A stretch of 64,000 nt of DNA from Pohlia nutans (Eukaryota; Streptophyta; Bryopsida; Bryales; Mniaceae): the NCBI GenBank assembly GCA_022496805.1, contig CM040089.1, positions 42,702,372-42,766,371 of the forward strand, given 5' to 3'. Made by a program: the position numbers and the translations under genes. The notes beneath the pieces are model-generated. The model was not told where the DNA came from. It did no database searches and saw only the letters and a list, made by a program, of their open reading frames with translations. Of this stretch, positions 36,710-47,925 are shown piece by piece. Numbering within the stretch: the first letter of the stretch is position 1; each line of letters opens with the position of its first letter.

Positions 36710-36873
36710 CACTAGTAGAAAAGTAGAAAAGGAAAGAGGGGTACTTGGGGCATCAAGCCAAAGTGCAAGAGCTCGGGGCTATGAGGCCATTTAGACACTA
36801 GTCCCCAAATGGCTCTTTAGTACCAAACTCTCGCATTGTAATTTGGAACCCCAAGTATACCTTTCTATTAATG
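36710..36873. mobile_element. Probable CACTA-type MITE, about 164 bp
   Basis: It begins CACTAGTAGAAAAG and ends CTTTCTATTAATG; GGGGTACTTGGGG pairs with CCCCAAGTATACC inside. No matching 3-bp duplication is visible, probably because a Stowaway-type element lies immediately alongside. Confidence 0.55.
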
Positions 36874-36875
36874 TA

Positions 36876-37308
36876 CTACCTCCGTCCTATAATAGATGAT
36901 GCTTTTGAAAAAAAAAAAAAAAAAAAAAAAAAAAAACACAAACAAACAAACTAGAATGATTTCTTAGAATCTCCTAATACGATAAATTTTTATTATCTAT
37001 CCAAAGCAATATCATATTGCATATGATATGTGTGGTATGTGGTAATATGGTAATCAATATTCATAGCAGTGTTTTCTTGAGTTTATAGCATAGCATGGTA
37101 GAAACTGTGAAAGTTGGTGATTGCAATAGTTATGGAGTTCTATATGAGCAAAGAAAAGCTTCACAAACAAAAAGCATGTATTGTGATTTTTCTTTGTTAG
37201 AATCTGTAAAACAACAACTTCAAATTGAATAAATGAAATGCATCCGAAGTAATTTAGGACAATTTTTTTTCTCAAAAGCATCATCTAAATATAGGACGGA
37301 GGGAGTAG
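36876..37308. mobile_element. Stowaway-type MITE, 433 bp
   Basis: The termini CTACCTCCGTCCTATAATAG and TATAGGACGGAGGGAGTAG match the classic Stowaway end and are flanked by TA (36874-36875, 37309-37310). The arms continue as ATGATGCTTTTGA / TCAAAAGCATCAT. An interior poly(A) run of about 28 bases follows the left arm. Confidence 0.85.
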
Positions 37309-37699
37309 TATCTAATAGGATTATTTTACTACAGAGAAATGTGGAAGTTTAGAGACAAAGAAGATCCAAAGAAGTTAACAACAAAGAATTCAAAGGAGAC
37401 ATTGAAAGAGACAAAGATGGTGTAAATTTTTTTATTTGTCTCTTTTAACATTTTCTATACAAATTTGGTATGATCAAGTTACACAAGAATTGAGTTTCTT
37501 TATAGCACAATGAGTAACTTTCTACAAGGATGAAATTCCTCGTTTGAATCTAGAATGTTATAAGTGTTATGGACTATATAACCTGTGAAGGATGGGAGTC
37601 CCAAGCCAATTATGGGACATAACCTATGACTAAGAATTGAGACTTTTGAATTAATAAAGAAAGAAAGCTAGTAGTCCTACAACAATTACATGGAATGAA

Positions 37700-37907
37700 C
37701 TACACCGATTATTGCCATTACTATGAGTCACATTAATTCAATATTCTCACAGTAATTGTAGTATTAGGACAAAATGTGACTCACAGTAATTGAGAATTCT
37801 CACAGTGAGTAGTGAGGATTGTGTGTAAAGTCTCACACTAATTGAAGGATTGGTAGGAAATCTCACACTAATTTTGTGGCTCACAATAATGACAATAATC
37901 GGTGTAG
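37700..37907. mobile_element. MITE, 208 bp, single-unit relative of 12436-12735
   Basis: The inverted ends CTACACCGATTATTGCCATT and AATGACAATAATCGGTGTAG are well preserved. The interior holds one copy of the unit that is tandemly repeated in the relative at 12.5 kb. Confidence 0.8.
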
Positions 37908-37910
37908 TAT

Positions 37911-38885
37911 ACTAATTATTCCATTTAGGGAGGGTGGGTTTATAGTGCGTGTGAGAAATTAGCAGAGGTGATATTAAATATCATTATGATGTAAAATTAG
38001 CATGATAGGAATATTTCAATCACTCAATATAAAATTCAGCCCTCACTAATTTTGAGATTTGGCAAAATAATGCGTGCCTTGGGAATCAGTAAAGTAGACG
38101 GTGCCAAACCCGTGCATTTAAGCGATTCCTCAATGTTGACTGCGGCAAAAATGGTTGCAAAAATTACACACACTTGTAAGAGGGAGAGGAGTCGTTTAGG
38201 ACCGTGCACACGAAATTATCAAACTGGCTCAATTATGAAGAAATGTTCAAAGTGATGGCAACAAGATGTCCCATACCGGTGCCCTGCTGCCACTATTGGT
38301 AGTCAATACCTACACTTAAATTGGCCATGCAGGTGCTCAAAACCGTCCAAGAACTCATGCAACTTGCACGCACTTCCACTTCTGGACCCAAGCCTTATCT
38401 GTCCAATTGCACCGTGCACTTTGCAATTATTCCATGCTCTAGCTTTGGTAAAACCGTGCACCATGCAATTATTCCATGCGTTGGCTCCACTAAAACCGCC
38501 CAAACTCTGTTGGTCTTAATCTCAGCATAAAAGTGGTCTCACATAAACCGCTCAGCAAAGGTTCCACTTTCATCTTATTCGCAGCATAAAGGTAGTCACT
38601 AAAATTACCAAGAATGTCACCACAACTTGGAAATCGTGCCTGGTCTAGTTTTGAAATACACGCAGTTGATGCAGTCACTGCACCCCTGATTGCAGCAAAA
38701 CCATTCTTGGATCTATCTAATCCCGTGGTTGTTCATGAATGCACAGGTTTGGGTCATTTAGTACACGCTGATCATGCCCAGACTACATGCACGGGTTTCA
38801 AGCACGCACGGATTTGGGACCGTCTACTTTATCACACGTACAAAATGAGATAATCAATGTAGCTCAAAGAGAACGACACAAGTTA
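37911..38885. other. Intergenic, no gene seen
   Basis: Several CCGTGCAC-type words recur (38100-38860), suggesting an old repeat, but no boundaries or coding frames were recognised. Confidence 0.4.
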
Positions 38886-39304
38886 TGTTAACAGCTGGGG
38901 AGGCATATTAAGGCGTTCTAAGGGCATTCTTCAAAATGCAAAAATCGGCTGGGGAGAAGTTACCGCAGTTTCTGCATGCAGAATCGACCTACCCATCAAG
39001 AATTTAGGACCTTACTGATTTTTAATGATTTCCGTGCAACATCCGATATTTCATGGGTTTGTACATTTTTTGTACAAATTTCACGCTAATTATGCACAGA
39101 ATCCGCACAACGTCTACTTTCATTTTTTTTAGTTATCAACAAAGTACGAAACCCGTGCGGAATTGGCGCAAAATCCGTGCAAAAAATGTACGAAACCATG
39201 AAATATCAGATGTCGCATGGAAATCGTTTAAAATCCATGGGGTCCTAAATTCATGATGCCCTACCAATTCTGACGTTCCCACTCCATGTTCCCCAGTTGT
39301 TAAC
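38886..39304. repeat. Large imperfect palindrome, about 420 bp
   Basis: GTTAACAGCTGGGG near the left edge pairs with CCCCAGTTGTTAAC at the right. The inner arms 39003-39056 and 39197-39249 pair almost continuously (TTTAGGACC / GGTCCTAAA and GATATTTCATGG / CCATGAAATATC). It is probably the remains of a hairpin transposon with internal insertions. Confidence 0.7.
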
Positions 39305-39421
39305 GCTAGACAGCAGGCTAAAAATGATGCATTTTGCACAGCTCGCGTGCTCAGAACTCGCCAAGAGCACACTTGCTATGATGCTGTGCTGAATGCGCCA
39401 TTTTCAGCCCGTTCCCTAGTA

Positions 39422-39838
39422 AGGTGGTTACCCCATTCCCAACTGAATAAGAAATACAGATATGAGACATTGATATTATTTAGTATTATTATTTTTAAGA
39501 GTTAGGCAAAAAGAAATAGATTTCAACACAAGTTGAAACATAATTTTTGGATGAAGAATGAATTAGTTATAATTTTTCAAAGTTGAAGTATGACACATCC
39601 CATTCACGTCACATAGGTAGAGCTCTTTCTGTCTAAAGAAGATTTGTATTGCTCACAGTAAAAATGCTTAAACCAACAACAACAAACCCATAACCACACT
39701 TACATATACTAAAACCATCAAGAGAGAACCCATTACCAACTGTAACTCATGCTAAAACCAACATCATTGCAACATTGATTGTGGAAAATGCCCCTAGCTG
39801 TTGGTTTAAGGCGCCAGTTGGTAATGGAGTAACCACCT
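39422..39838. mobile_element. TA-flanked TIR element, 417 bp
   Basis: The termini AGGTGGTTACCCCATTCCCA and GGTAATGGAGTAACCACCT are flanked by TA (39420-39421, 39839-39840). The first bases AGGTRG resemble those of the two 220-bp elements, which may place them in one superfamily. Confidence 0.75.
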
Positions 39839-39840
39839 TA

Positions 39841-40252
39841 CAAAACCAACCCATGAGTGATTAGCCAACCGCCACGTTGAGCCACCTACAGTATGTGAAA
39901 CCCTAAAAGTTATGGAGGTTCCAAATATGGGAAAAGAAAGTGTTGAGGAGCTTCCAGGTGGAAACGACGCTACAAAAAGTGAAGGGAGTTCATTTGATGC
40001 AGCACCTAGTCAGCAGTCCAATCCGGAATTGGTGTCTTGCTATAATTATTTAATTAATTAATCCATGGGGCAGCAGCTGGGATGCGGCATTTGGAGTTCT
40101 GGACACTCAGGGCCCTGAATTTCATGAACCGCTGCATAGCTGCAACCGGATAAGCTTCCACAACTCCACTGAACTCACCATATACTGTGGCCCACGGTAT
40201 TTTTGAACGCCCACACTAATAATTACTCTTCCAAAATACGGTGGAAATATTA
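39841..40252. other. Intergenic, no gene seen
   Basis: Nothing recognisable. Confidence 0.4.
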
Positions 40253-40909
40253 GAGTTATCCTTAAAGTCACCTTGTGTTTGAATAAGATACCGTGAATTT
40301 TGCTTTAATATACTCTTATTTGTTCACCCCAAATAGTTAAAAGGTATAGAAGAGCTTAGTGATCTCTCATTATTAAGTGTGTAAGAGCTTGTGGTCTTTC
40401 TTGACGGCTAGACTACCGTACGTGGAAGGCAGGGTCGGCACTTTCATGTCGAATAATTAATAAAAGTTGAAACAGTGGAGGTCGGCACTTTCAAAAGTAA
40501 TTATTAGGAATCCGGCTATTAATAGATAACATTAAAAATTTTCCGGCCGCTTAACGTTTTATTTTATTTTTGTCTACAATTTTCGTTGAGTGTTATGTTT
40601 TCATTCAGTTTTGAGTGTTATTTTTTTTCGACTTTTTGTTGACTTTTTTTTTGTTGATTTCGACAAAATACTTAATAAATTTATTTATTTTTTCGGCATT
40701 TTTTTGGGGAATTATTTTTTGCCGACTCTGCCTTCCACGTACGGTAGTTTTCTATGAGTTTGAAGACCACCAAGCTCTTACACACCTAATAATGAGAGCC
40801 CACCATGCTCTTCCATACCCTTTAACTATTTGGGGTGAAAAAATAAGAGTCTATTAAAGCAAAATTCACGGTATTTAATTCAAACACAAGGTGACTTTAA
40901 GGATAACTC
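40253..40909. mobile_element. Long-TIR MITE with a nested insertion
   Basis: This is a relative of 18567-18924. The outer arms start GAGTTATCCTTAAAGTCACC and end GGTGACTTTAAGGATAACTC, with inner AAGAGCTT / AAGCTCTTACACACCTAATA pairing. The left flank is TA; the right flank is TG, so the duplication has decayed. The centre is split by another element. Confidence 0.8.
40413..40747. mobile_element. Nested TIR element, 335 bp
   Basis: The perfect inverted ends CTACCGTACGTGGAAGGCAG and CTGCCTTCCACGTACGGTAG are each followed inward by GTCGGCA-type words. The element lies inside the centre of 40253-40909. The interior is T-rich. A target duplication is not clear, so its superfamily is left open. 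Confidence 0.8.
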
Positions 40910-41029
40910 TGTTCATTCAAAACTGATGAAAAATTGTAATTTGTCTAAATGGATGAATGTACCCACAACATATGTGATTTCACTGTACTAAACTTCAGGG
41001 AAGGGAAGGCTTAAGCTTTATAGGATGAG

Positions 41030-41585
41030 GGTTTTTCCTCATTTTTGAGCACATTATTTATAATTTTTCTTTTGTTCTTATGAGATTTTTAATTATTATT
41101 ATTATTGTCGTTGTTGTTTTATTTTTATTTTTTACATTACAATGTACACCAAAATGATGCAAATTATGTAATTTATTACTTTAATTTATTAAATTAGCAA
41201 AAAGAATCATTGATACAAAGCAGGTCATCAAAAAGTGCTCTTGAGACTTCTTTTGGTTTTTCCTCAATATGGATGACGGGATAAACCTTAAATTATAAAT
41301 TTAAATGACCAAAACAAACTTTGAAAAAAGAAATAACATGATTGGATAAAACCTCATGAAATTATGTATAGTCAAAGTTTAGTTAATTTCAGGATATGCA
41401 AAAAAAGCTTATTTGTATATCTCACTTAATATTGATTATTTTAAGAAATGAAGAACTCCAATAAATGGGATGGGAAATTTTGGAGGGGGATGATTTTATA
41501 ATTTTTTTTGCTGAAAACATCATTTTCGAGCTCAAAATACAATTTTTTTGACCCAAAATGCCCTCCCAGGACCACATGGTTCTTT
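41030..41585. repeat. Dispersed repeat, copy 1
   Basis: Shares extended similarity, in the same orientation, with about 45000-45440 (words GGGAAATTTTGGAG, GCTGAAAACATCATTTT, TATATCTCACTTAATATTGA). A shorter inverted relative occurs near 54560-54700. It stops at the TTAA of the neighbouring element. Confidence 0.65.
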
Positions 41586-41589
41586 TTAA

Positions 41590-42129
41590 CCCTTTAACGT
41601 CCCGATTCAACACTGTTTTCAAAGAAGCTCTATAAAATGCTTGATGAAAACCAAAAATGGGGCTTATGGTCAAAGCAAAGTTGTAAATGTCAATGTGAAG
41701 ATCACATCTGTACGGTTGGATTTATTATATTTTTGTTTGATATTTTTAAATTAATTTTGCAAGGTTTTCTCTTGAAATTCAATTTAAAATCCAAAATTAG
41801 CACAATTTTTTTTTTAAATATGGTAATGAAATTGAAATAACATGCACTACAAGATGGTATGATTTCCATTATTTGATTCCACTTATTTTGAAAAATCATA
41901 TTTAAGGTCCCACTTTTTGAACTAAGAATGAAACTTGACATAAACCAATTCTGTTGTTTTTCTAAAAATCATAATAACCTTTTTTGAAGATCCAAACCGT
42001 ACAAAGGATAGTCAACTTGCTCAAGAACTAAGAGAAATTTTGGTGGATGAAAATTGTCCGATTTGGATGAGAATCGAGCAGTTTCAATCTGTGCGTCGTC
42101 CACTATATGGACGCTGGCGCGTTAAAGGG
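41590..42129. mobile_element. TTAA-flanked piggyBac-like element, 540 bp
   Basis: TTAA at 41586-41589 and 42130-42133 bounds termini CCCTTTAACGTCCCGATTC and GGACGCTGGCGCGTTAAAGG. Decayed relatives are at 9469-9999 (inverted) and 53457-53992 (same orientation). There are no substantial coding frames. Confidence 0.8.
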
Positions 42130-42350
42130 TTAAGGGTTTACAACAAATCAGGCCATGCAATTCAACTGAAGGTTGGGCCACACAATATGCAGAAACAATA
42201 ATTGATCGTGGTTTTTACTTGCTTTGTGTGAGATGTATGCTTAGACTTAAACATTCATTTTATTTCAAACTAGAGCTTCTTGGTGTTGACAAACAAGTGA
42301 GTTTACATTCTATCACTGCATTCGTCGAGTGATAGAAAAGTTATGTTTAA

Positions 42351-42746
42351 CCCCCTCAAAGTCAAATACGCCCAATATGGCTATCTACATTACATGGTGG
42401 CATTTTCTTATTTTATCTCGATTTTCTGATTGCAATACATCATTTTAAAGATCTAATTCTATACTACAAGACCAACAGTGTCGATTGTGTTAAACTGAAG
42501 TCATTTTCACACAAACAAATGATTTGCAACAGGGGTCCAATTTCTCTATACTACAAAAAATACACAATGGATACTTCAAAAATATTGGTGATAGCAATTG
42601 CAGATCCAACTATATGGATAGAATTTAAAATTCATAATGTATAGCTTTTAGTCATACATCAAATTCAAAATATCCCTCTTAGTTGCATTTTATGATGCAT
42701 CTTTGCAAAACTACTCAATTTGGAGAGAGATGAGGATGTTTAGGGG
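42351..42746. mobile_element. TTAA-flanked piggyBac-like element, 396 bp
   Basis: TTAA at 42347-42350 and 42747-42750 bounds termini CCCCCTCAAAGTCAAATACG and GAGGATGTTTAGGGG. The left half resembles 51811-52039 (inverted there) and the right half resembles the right part of 45458-46023, so this family is mosaic. Confidence 0.75.
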
Positions 42747-42750
42747 TTAA

Positions 42751-43552
42751 CTCTTTAGTGCTCAAGTAACCACATTGTGGTCTCTGCTGTGTCGAAAACG
42801 CGAATAACGGAAAATCCGTGTAGAGTTGGATTTTGAATTGTGAAGTTCAGATGATGAGCGGTATAATATACATCTTCTAGAAAAAGAAATTTTCAATTTG
42901 GAGTTGTGCAACTATCAAAATACTTATGAACAAAACGCGAAATACTGCAAATACTTGAAAATACAGTAAATACTTACAAATACAACACATGTACTATGTG
43001 GTATTTCTTATGTTTGGAGGTTTGTTATCTTATTTTATTTTTTTGGATTGTGTTCTCTTGTTCATGTTCCATTAGTGTATGTATTCCGATCTTGATCCAT
43101 GTACTAGCTCCTTTCATATTTTAACGTATAAATTTTTGTCCTAAACCGTACATGGATAAGTCACTCTCACTTATAAAATTCACAATAATTATGTGTGAGT
43201 CTGTTCTTGACATGAAAGATTGCAACGGAGAGGTGTTGACATAGATCATTGCTGAACATCTTTACTTTCATTTTAGAAAATTTTACCCAAATTCTATTGA
43301 ACTTTGAAGTCAAACACCCTTCAAAATCTCATTTTTGAGTGTGCATTATACGGTTCAAAGACATACTATGATCTTCCAATCCCACCATTGGATGATTCTC
43401 TAATTTTGGCAAAATGTTTGCACTCCAATTGAGAATACAATTGTACGGTTACTTTCTAATTTAATCCATTCTATTTATGGCAGTATCAATCATAATGGAA
43501 AAACTCAGTGAAAACCAGTGAACCCTGCTACAGTATCAAAAGTGTTAAAGGG
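42751..43552. mobile_element. TTAA-flanked piggyBac-like element, 802 bp
   Basis: The left TTAA (42747-42750) is shared with the preceding element; the right TTAA is at 43553-43556. Termini are CTCTTTAGTGCTCAAGTAAC and AAAAGTGTTAAAGGG. An inverted truncated relative occupies about 15360-16081. Confidence 0.75.
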
Positions 43553-43627
43553 TTAACCAAACACCAAATGTAACTCATGATTTTCTAACACCAAAAAGAC
43601 CATTGATAGAATTGCTTGCTTCATGGT

Positions 43628-44241
43628 GGGTGAAAGCATGAAAAACTGTACCAGAAAGTTAGTCTGCTATACTAAAATCATAATTGTTTTGGTCAAAGGC
43701 CATAAATTTATATCAAAATATATTGTATTTTGGTTTTAATTTCATAAAGCCCTCTAGAGTTCTTATAGGTACTTGAATCCAAATTTTTAGAACAAAATCT
43801 TCAAAAAAGTTTACAGAAAGTAGTGTTTGAAAATGAATGCCTAAATCCAATCTCGGTTGCAAAATTGATGGCCTTAAATACACTCAACATAAATATAATT
43901 TTTATGACCTTTGAGATAATGATAGAATTGAGGTCCTTGTCCAAAAAGAAAGTAGAAAAAAATGTGTTTTGATATACATTTTGTTTGTTTTATATCAACT
44001 TTGTTGATTATACATAACTACTTTTTCAATTTTGGCCACTTCTACATCAATAAAAAAATTATATCTACTTATTGAAGATCATTTTCTCAAATTTTTTTGG
44101 TAGACTTTATAAAACAATAGGTATTTTATTTAATTTTTATTTAATTTTTTACGAAATTGAAATTTATAATGTATTTTTGAACCCTGCATTGTTGAATGGT
44201 CATAATAGTTAGAGGTGGTACACTTTTTCGTGCTTTCACCC
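43628..44241. mobile_element. 614-bp TIR element with 4-bp target duplication (copy 1)
   Basis: It starts GGGTGAAAGCATGAAAAACT and ends AGTGTACC-type sequence inverted to CGTGCTTTCACCC. It is flanked by TGGT on both sides (43624-43627, 44242-44245). It matches 57911-58525 along its length in the opposite orientation. There is no transposase frame, so it is non-autonomous. A 4-bp duplication other than TTAA excludes Harbinger, hAT, Mutator, CACTA and Tc1. Confidence 0.88.
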
Positions 44242-44245
44242 TGGT

Positions 44246-44512
44246 GGCAATGGTGAAGGGATTTCATTGAGTGATGCTGTGATGACTCCGTGTGCTGTTG
44301 ATCCCAATCCACTGAACCAAGAAGAAGAGTATCGCACAAGGAATGTCCGAAGTGCCTTCTCCAAGTCCCATGTGACTGCATGCCCTAGAGTATGCCCCGG
44401 GGATCATATTCTATCTATCTGTGCACCAGCCTTGTCAATGCTCATGGCCCATTCACACCAGCCTAGTGCCACTGTTGCGTTTGCGTTCCTGAAAGGATGG
44501 GAGGTAAAATGA
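44246..44512 (+). CDS. Unidentified open frame beside the 614-bp element
   Basis: An open frame runs from the element's edge through ATG at 44267 to a stop at 44510-44512. It is richer in GC than its surroundings. The product (MSDAVMTPCAVDPN..., several Cys and His, CPRVCPGDHILSICAP) matches nothing I recognise. Removing the element would extend the frame a few codons upstream to a stop. It could be a gene or transposon fragment, or chance. Confidence 0.25.
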   Translation, partial: GNGEGISLSDAVMTPCAVDPNPLNQEEEYRTRNVRSAFSKSHVTACPRVCPGDHILSICAPALSMLMAHSHQPSATVAFAFLKGWEVK

Positions 44513-44999
44513 AGAAACAAAAAATTATTCAAAACTTTGTCTTTTCCTGCCGCAGCTACTGTTGAGCACTGTGCAACTGCAATACACTACCGCAAGTATA
44601 GTCCCGTTCGTTTTTTGCGTTGTGCTGCTTTCTGTCTTGCGATAGTGTAATTCCTTTCTGCCTATTTTAGATTTTTCTAGTTACCTCATATTCCTTCAAA
44701 GTTATTTGACGCACGCATGCGTGTAGCATAAATGGTGTATTTGAACGGGCCTTCACTCGTCTTGGGATGCACGCCTTCCCTTCGACCCTATCTTTCCCCC
44801 GGACCACTGAACGGGGAGTTTTCCAAGGGAACCAGCTCAAATCCAATATTTTTACAAAAGCAACCGGTTTTAGACAAGAACCCATCCGGTTATTACCCAT
44901 GTGTCATCTATGTAGCACCCGAGTATTTCAAATTTTATCCGGATTTTAGCCTAAAACCGTGAGTTTCAACCTATGGGCCCCATTTTCTGAAATTTCCAT
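44513..44999. other. Intergenic, no gene seen
   Basis: Nothing recognisable; short overlapping frames only. Confidence 0.4.
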
Positions 45000-45440
45000 T
45001 TTGGGCATTCAAGGTTCTTCCTCTTTTTTGACCATCATGTTCACAACTTTCCTTTATGAGAAATTTCTTATCGCACATTAAGTGTACACGAAATTGAAGA
45101 AAAATATGTAATCTATTACCTTAATTGATCAAATTAACAAAAACATAAATAACATGTTTATGCATGGTCAAAGTTAAATTGACTCCAAGATATGCAAAAA
45201 AATTATGAGTATATCTCACTTAATATTGACTGTTTTAAAAAATAAACAACTCTAATGAGATGGGTTGGGAAATTTTGGAGCGGGGTGATTTTTGAATTTA
45301 TTGCTGAAAACATCATTTTGGAGCTCAAACTACCATTTTTTTTACCAAAGGTTTTTCAAAGGCCTCTTGGTTTTTTAAAAGTTAAGCATCTGATGTAGTG
45401 TTTTTAGAAATGATATTTATGGTGAAATATTTTTCTTACG
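45000..45440. repeat. Dispersed repeat, copy 2
   Basis: Same-orientation relative of 41030-41585. Like that copy, it is immediately followed by a TTAA-flanked element, so the repeat may be part of a larger duplicated or composite unit. Confidence 0.6.
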
Positions 45441-45457
45441 TTTTACATAAGGTTTAA

Positions 45458-46023
45458 TCCCTAACCGCCCAACCAAACATATTTTGTATGATGTACAAAT
45501 TTGAAATCCGTTTTTTCATCCATCATGCACTTTTTGTAGTGTGAATTTTTTACTGAAACTTTTATGGGAAGTTAGCTTCGTGCATGTGTGATCTGATTAG
45601 AAAGGGGATGATTTGTGAAAATTTTATGCTTCATTTCATGTTGCAGTGTTTCACCAAAAAATTTGAAGATTTTAGTCTAAAAGTGCTCTTGAAAAAGTCA
45701 ACTACTAAAATTAAGCAACCAAAAAATTTCCAAAAATCACTACACTTAGAGTATTACATTTCCAACCATAACAACGAAATTCTTTCTTAGATTGTCAATA
45801 TCTTATTCGTAATCAAATTACAAAAGAATTTAAATTTAAGTTTCAAATTTTATAGAAACGTATTGGTGATAGCAATCACAGATTTAACCATATGGATAGA
45901 ATCTAAAATTCATAATGTACAACTTTTATTGATTCATCAAGTTGAAAATATTCCTCTTAGTTGCATTTTATAATGCATCTTTGAAAAACCACAAAATTTG
46001 GAGAAGGTGAGAACGTTTAGGGG
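45458..46023. mobile_element. TTAA-flanked piggyBac-like element, 566 bp
   Basis: TTAA at 45454-45457 and 46024-46027 bounds termini TCCCTAACCGCCCAACC and GAGAACGTTTAGGGG. The right half (GGTGATAGCAA, CCTCTTAGTTGCATTTTATA) is shared with 42351-42746. Confidence 0.75.
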
Positions 46024-46027
46024 TTAA

Positions 46028-46290
46028 CAAGGAATGCATATTTTCATGTAAGGAATGCATATAGAATCCATTGGCCATAAATTTTCACTCAAAAATTGCT
46101 TATATCTTGTTTGTTATCAAATTTAGAAGGAATTTTGAATTTTTTTCACAAATCCAACCATTAAATAGGACAAAAACTTGGTGAAGTATCTCCAAAAAAT
46201 TGGATGACTCTCATCCAAGCATTGATGAGAACGTAGGGTGAATTTGGATCTCTTAGTCGTCCAGAAAATGAACGTTGTGACGTCTAGGGG
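46028..46290. mobile_element. Solo right end of a TTAA element
   Basis: GTTGTGACGTCTAGGGG followed by TTAA (46291-46294) is a typical right terminus. The sequence after the left TTAA (46024-46027) has no terminal repeat, so only one end is real. Internal words (GGATGACTCTCATCCAAGC) resemble the 8321-8642 family. Confidence 0.5.
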
Positions 46291-46294
46291 TTAA

Positions 46295-46508
46295 CCTCTA
46301 GAATTCTTTAGAACCCAAGTTTGGTTTTTGTTGTTTTGGACTACTACTGTAGAGGTAATAAAAATATGAACATTTATTAAATTTTCATTCTCATTAAAGA
46401 ATGGGGTTTTCATTAGATTTCCAAAATCACAAAATTCGTCAAATTTTGATCCCATACATGAAAGTTAATTTTTTTTTTCATATAATGAGTTAAAAACTCA
46501 TCAATAAC

Positions 46509-46550
<42 letters not shown>

Positions 46551-47042
46551 TTTAATTTTAATTACATATTGAGAAACTCTCATGTGACTAAAAGTTGCCC
46601 ACAGGCCTAAGAGCAAAGTGCCCAAAAATAAGTTCGTTTCACCGATAGAATTATTTTCACATATTTTTAGATTTTCTTTTCCATATGCATTCTTGCATGT
46701 AACTGCTTGGATTTGAATATGAAGTCTTGGATTTTTCTCAAAAACATTTACATTATCATTAGTGAGAAAGTTTGGAATCAAGACACCCATCGCCTAAAAA
46801 TTTCATCACGCATACATATAATTTTGAAAATTGAGTCATGTATGGTCAACTTGATATGTAGACAGTGTTGAAGTGTATTGAGGTAACTTCCAAATAACTT
46901 GATCATTTGCCTAAATTTTCAGTTTTTATTTGAAAAAAGGATTTCCCTGAATATGTCCCAAAAAAATTGCGTTTGTCTGGAAAAAAAACCATTTTTTTTT
47001 ATACAGTTCAATTAAAATCTGCATTCCTTCGTTATCACATTA
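46295..47042. other. Intergenic, includes microsatellite
   Basis: No gene was recognised. It contains the (AAT)n tract annotated separately. Confidence 0.4.
46504..46550. repeat. (AAT)n microsatellite
   Basis: About 15 uninterrupted AAT units. Confidence 0.95.
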
Positions 47043-47925
47043 GGGCCGCTTCATACTATGGCCAAAGGTTGAGATGTGTTGAATTCTACTACTTGTATTG
47101 CAAGAAAAACTCAAAGGTCATTGCCTTTGGCCTCTTGACCCTTCACACTAAAGGCAAAAGTTCAAAGCTTGTAACCTTCCAAATGCCTACATGGCAATAT
47201 TTTTTTGACCATTTTGGCTCCAAGGTGACGAACTCTCGACCATAGTTTGGGTCGGATAAGAATGAAAACCCAAACTCTATGGTCAAGAGGCCATCAAATT
47301 CTTTTGATAAACTAGAGTTAACCAAAAATAGAAAAGGTGTTCAACTGGAATTCACGAGGAGTTTGCATCCCTATAATAACATATTTTGACAAACATTGTT
47401 TATGAATAGTTCTTTGGTCGACTCTCTTAGGATTTGGGGAAGTTGTGGGAACTTTCTTCTAGCATTGGGGAGGTCATGAGTTCCATTTCCTTGGGTAGTG
47501 CAGAGCCTTGGTTTAGATTATTCTCTGACTCACCCTTGACTAGTTTTGCAGTCTTTTTGAACTGAAAACAAGTTTAAAGTGAGTACAAGGCGAGTTTCAG
47601 TTAACACTACTAATGGGATTAAAAAAAAAAAAATTGGACTTCCAAAATGGGGCTTCACACTATTTTGACCGAATGCTTGAACTTTGAACTCGACCTTTGG
47701 AGGTTTCACACTAGGGCCATTCAAGTCGAGAGGCCGTGGGAGTTCATGGGCAAAGGCTTGGACTTTGAACTTGGCCTTTGAAGGCTTCACATTGTGGTAG
47801 GCTTGAAGGCTCCAATTTCTATATTTTATTATATATTTCAAGCCCAAACCTTTGAACTCTCAACATCTTTTGGCCATGAAATCTCACGGCTTCTCGGCTT
47901 GGACGGCCATAATGTGAAGCGGCTC
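47043..47925. mobile_element. PIF/Harbinger-type element, 883 bp, with internal insertion
   Basis: It starts GGGCCGCTTCATACTATGGC and ends CGGCCATAATGTGAAGCGGCTC, flanked by TTA (47040-47042, 47926-47928). It is the larger relative of 513-874. The central 47340-47600 part is an inverted copy of 1880-2060 and probably inserted later. It has no transposase frame. Confidence 0.8.
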
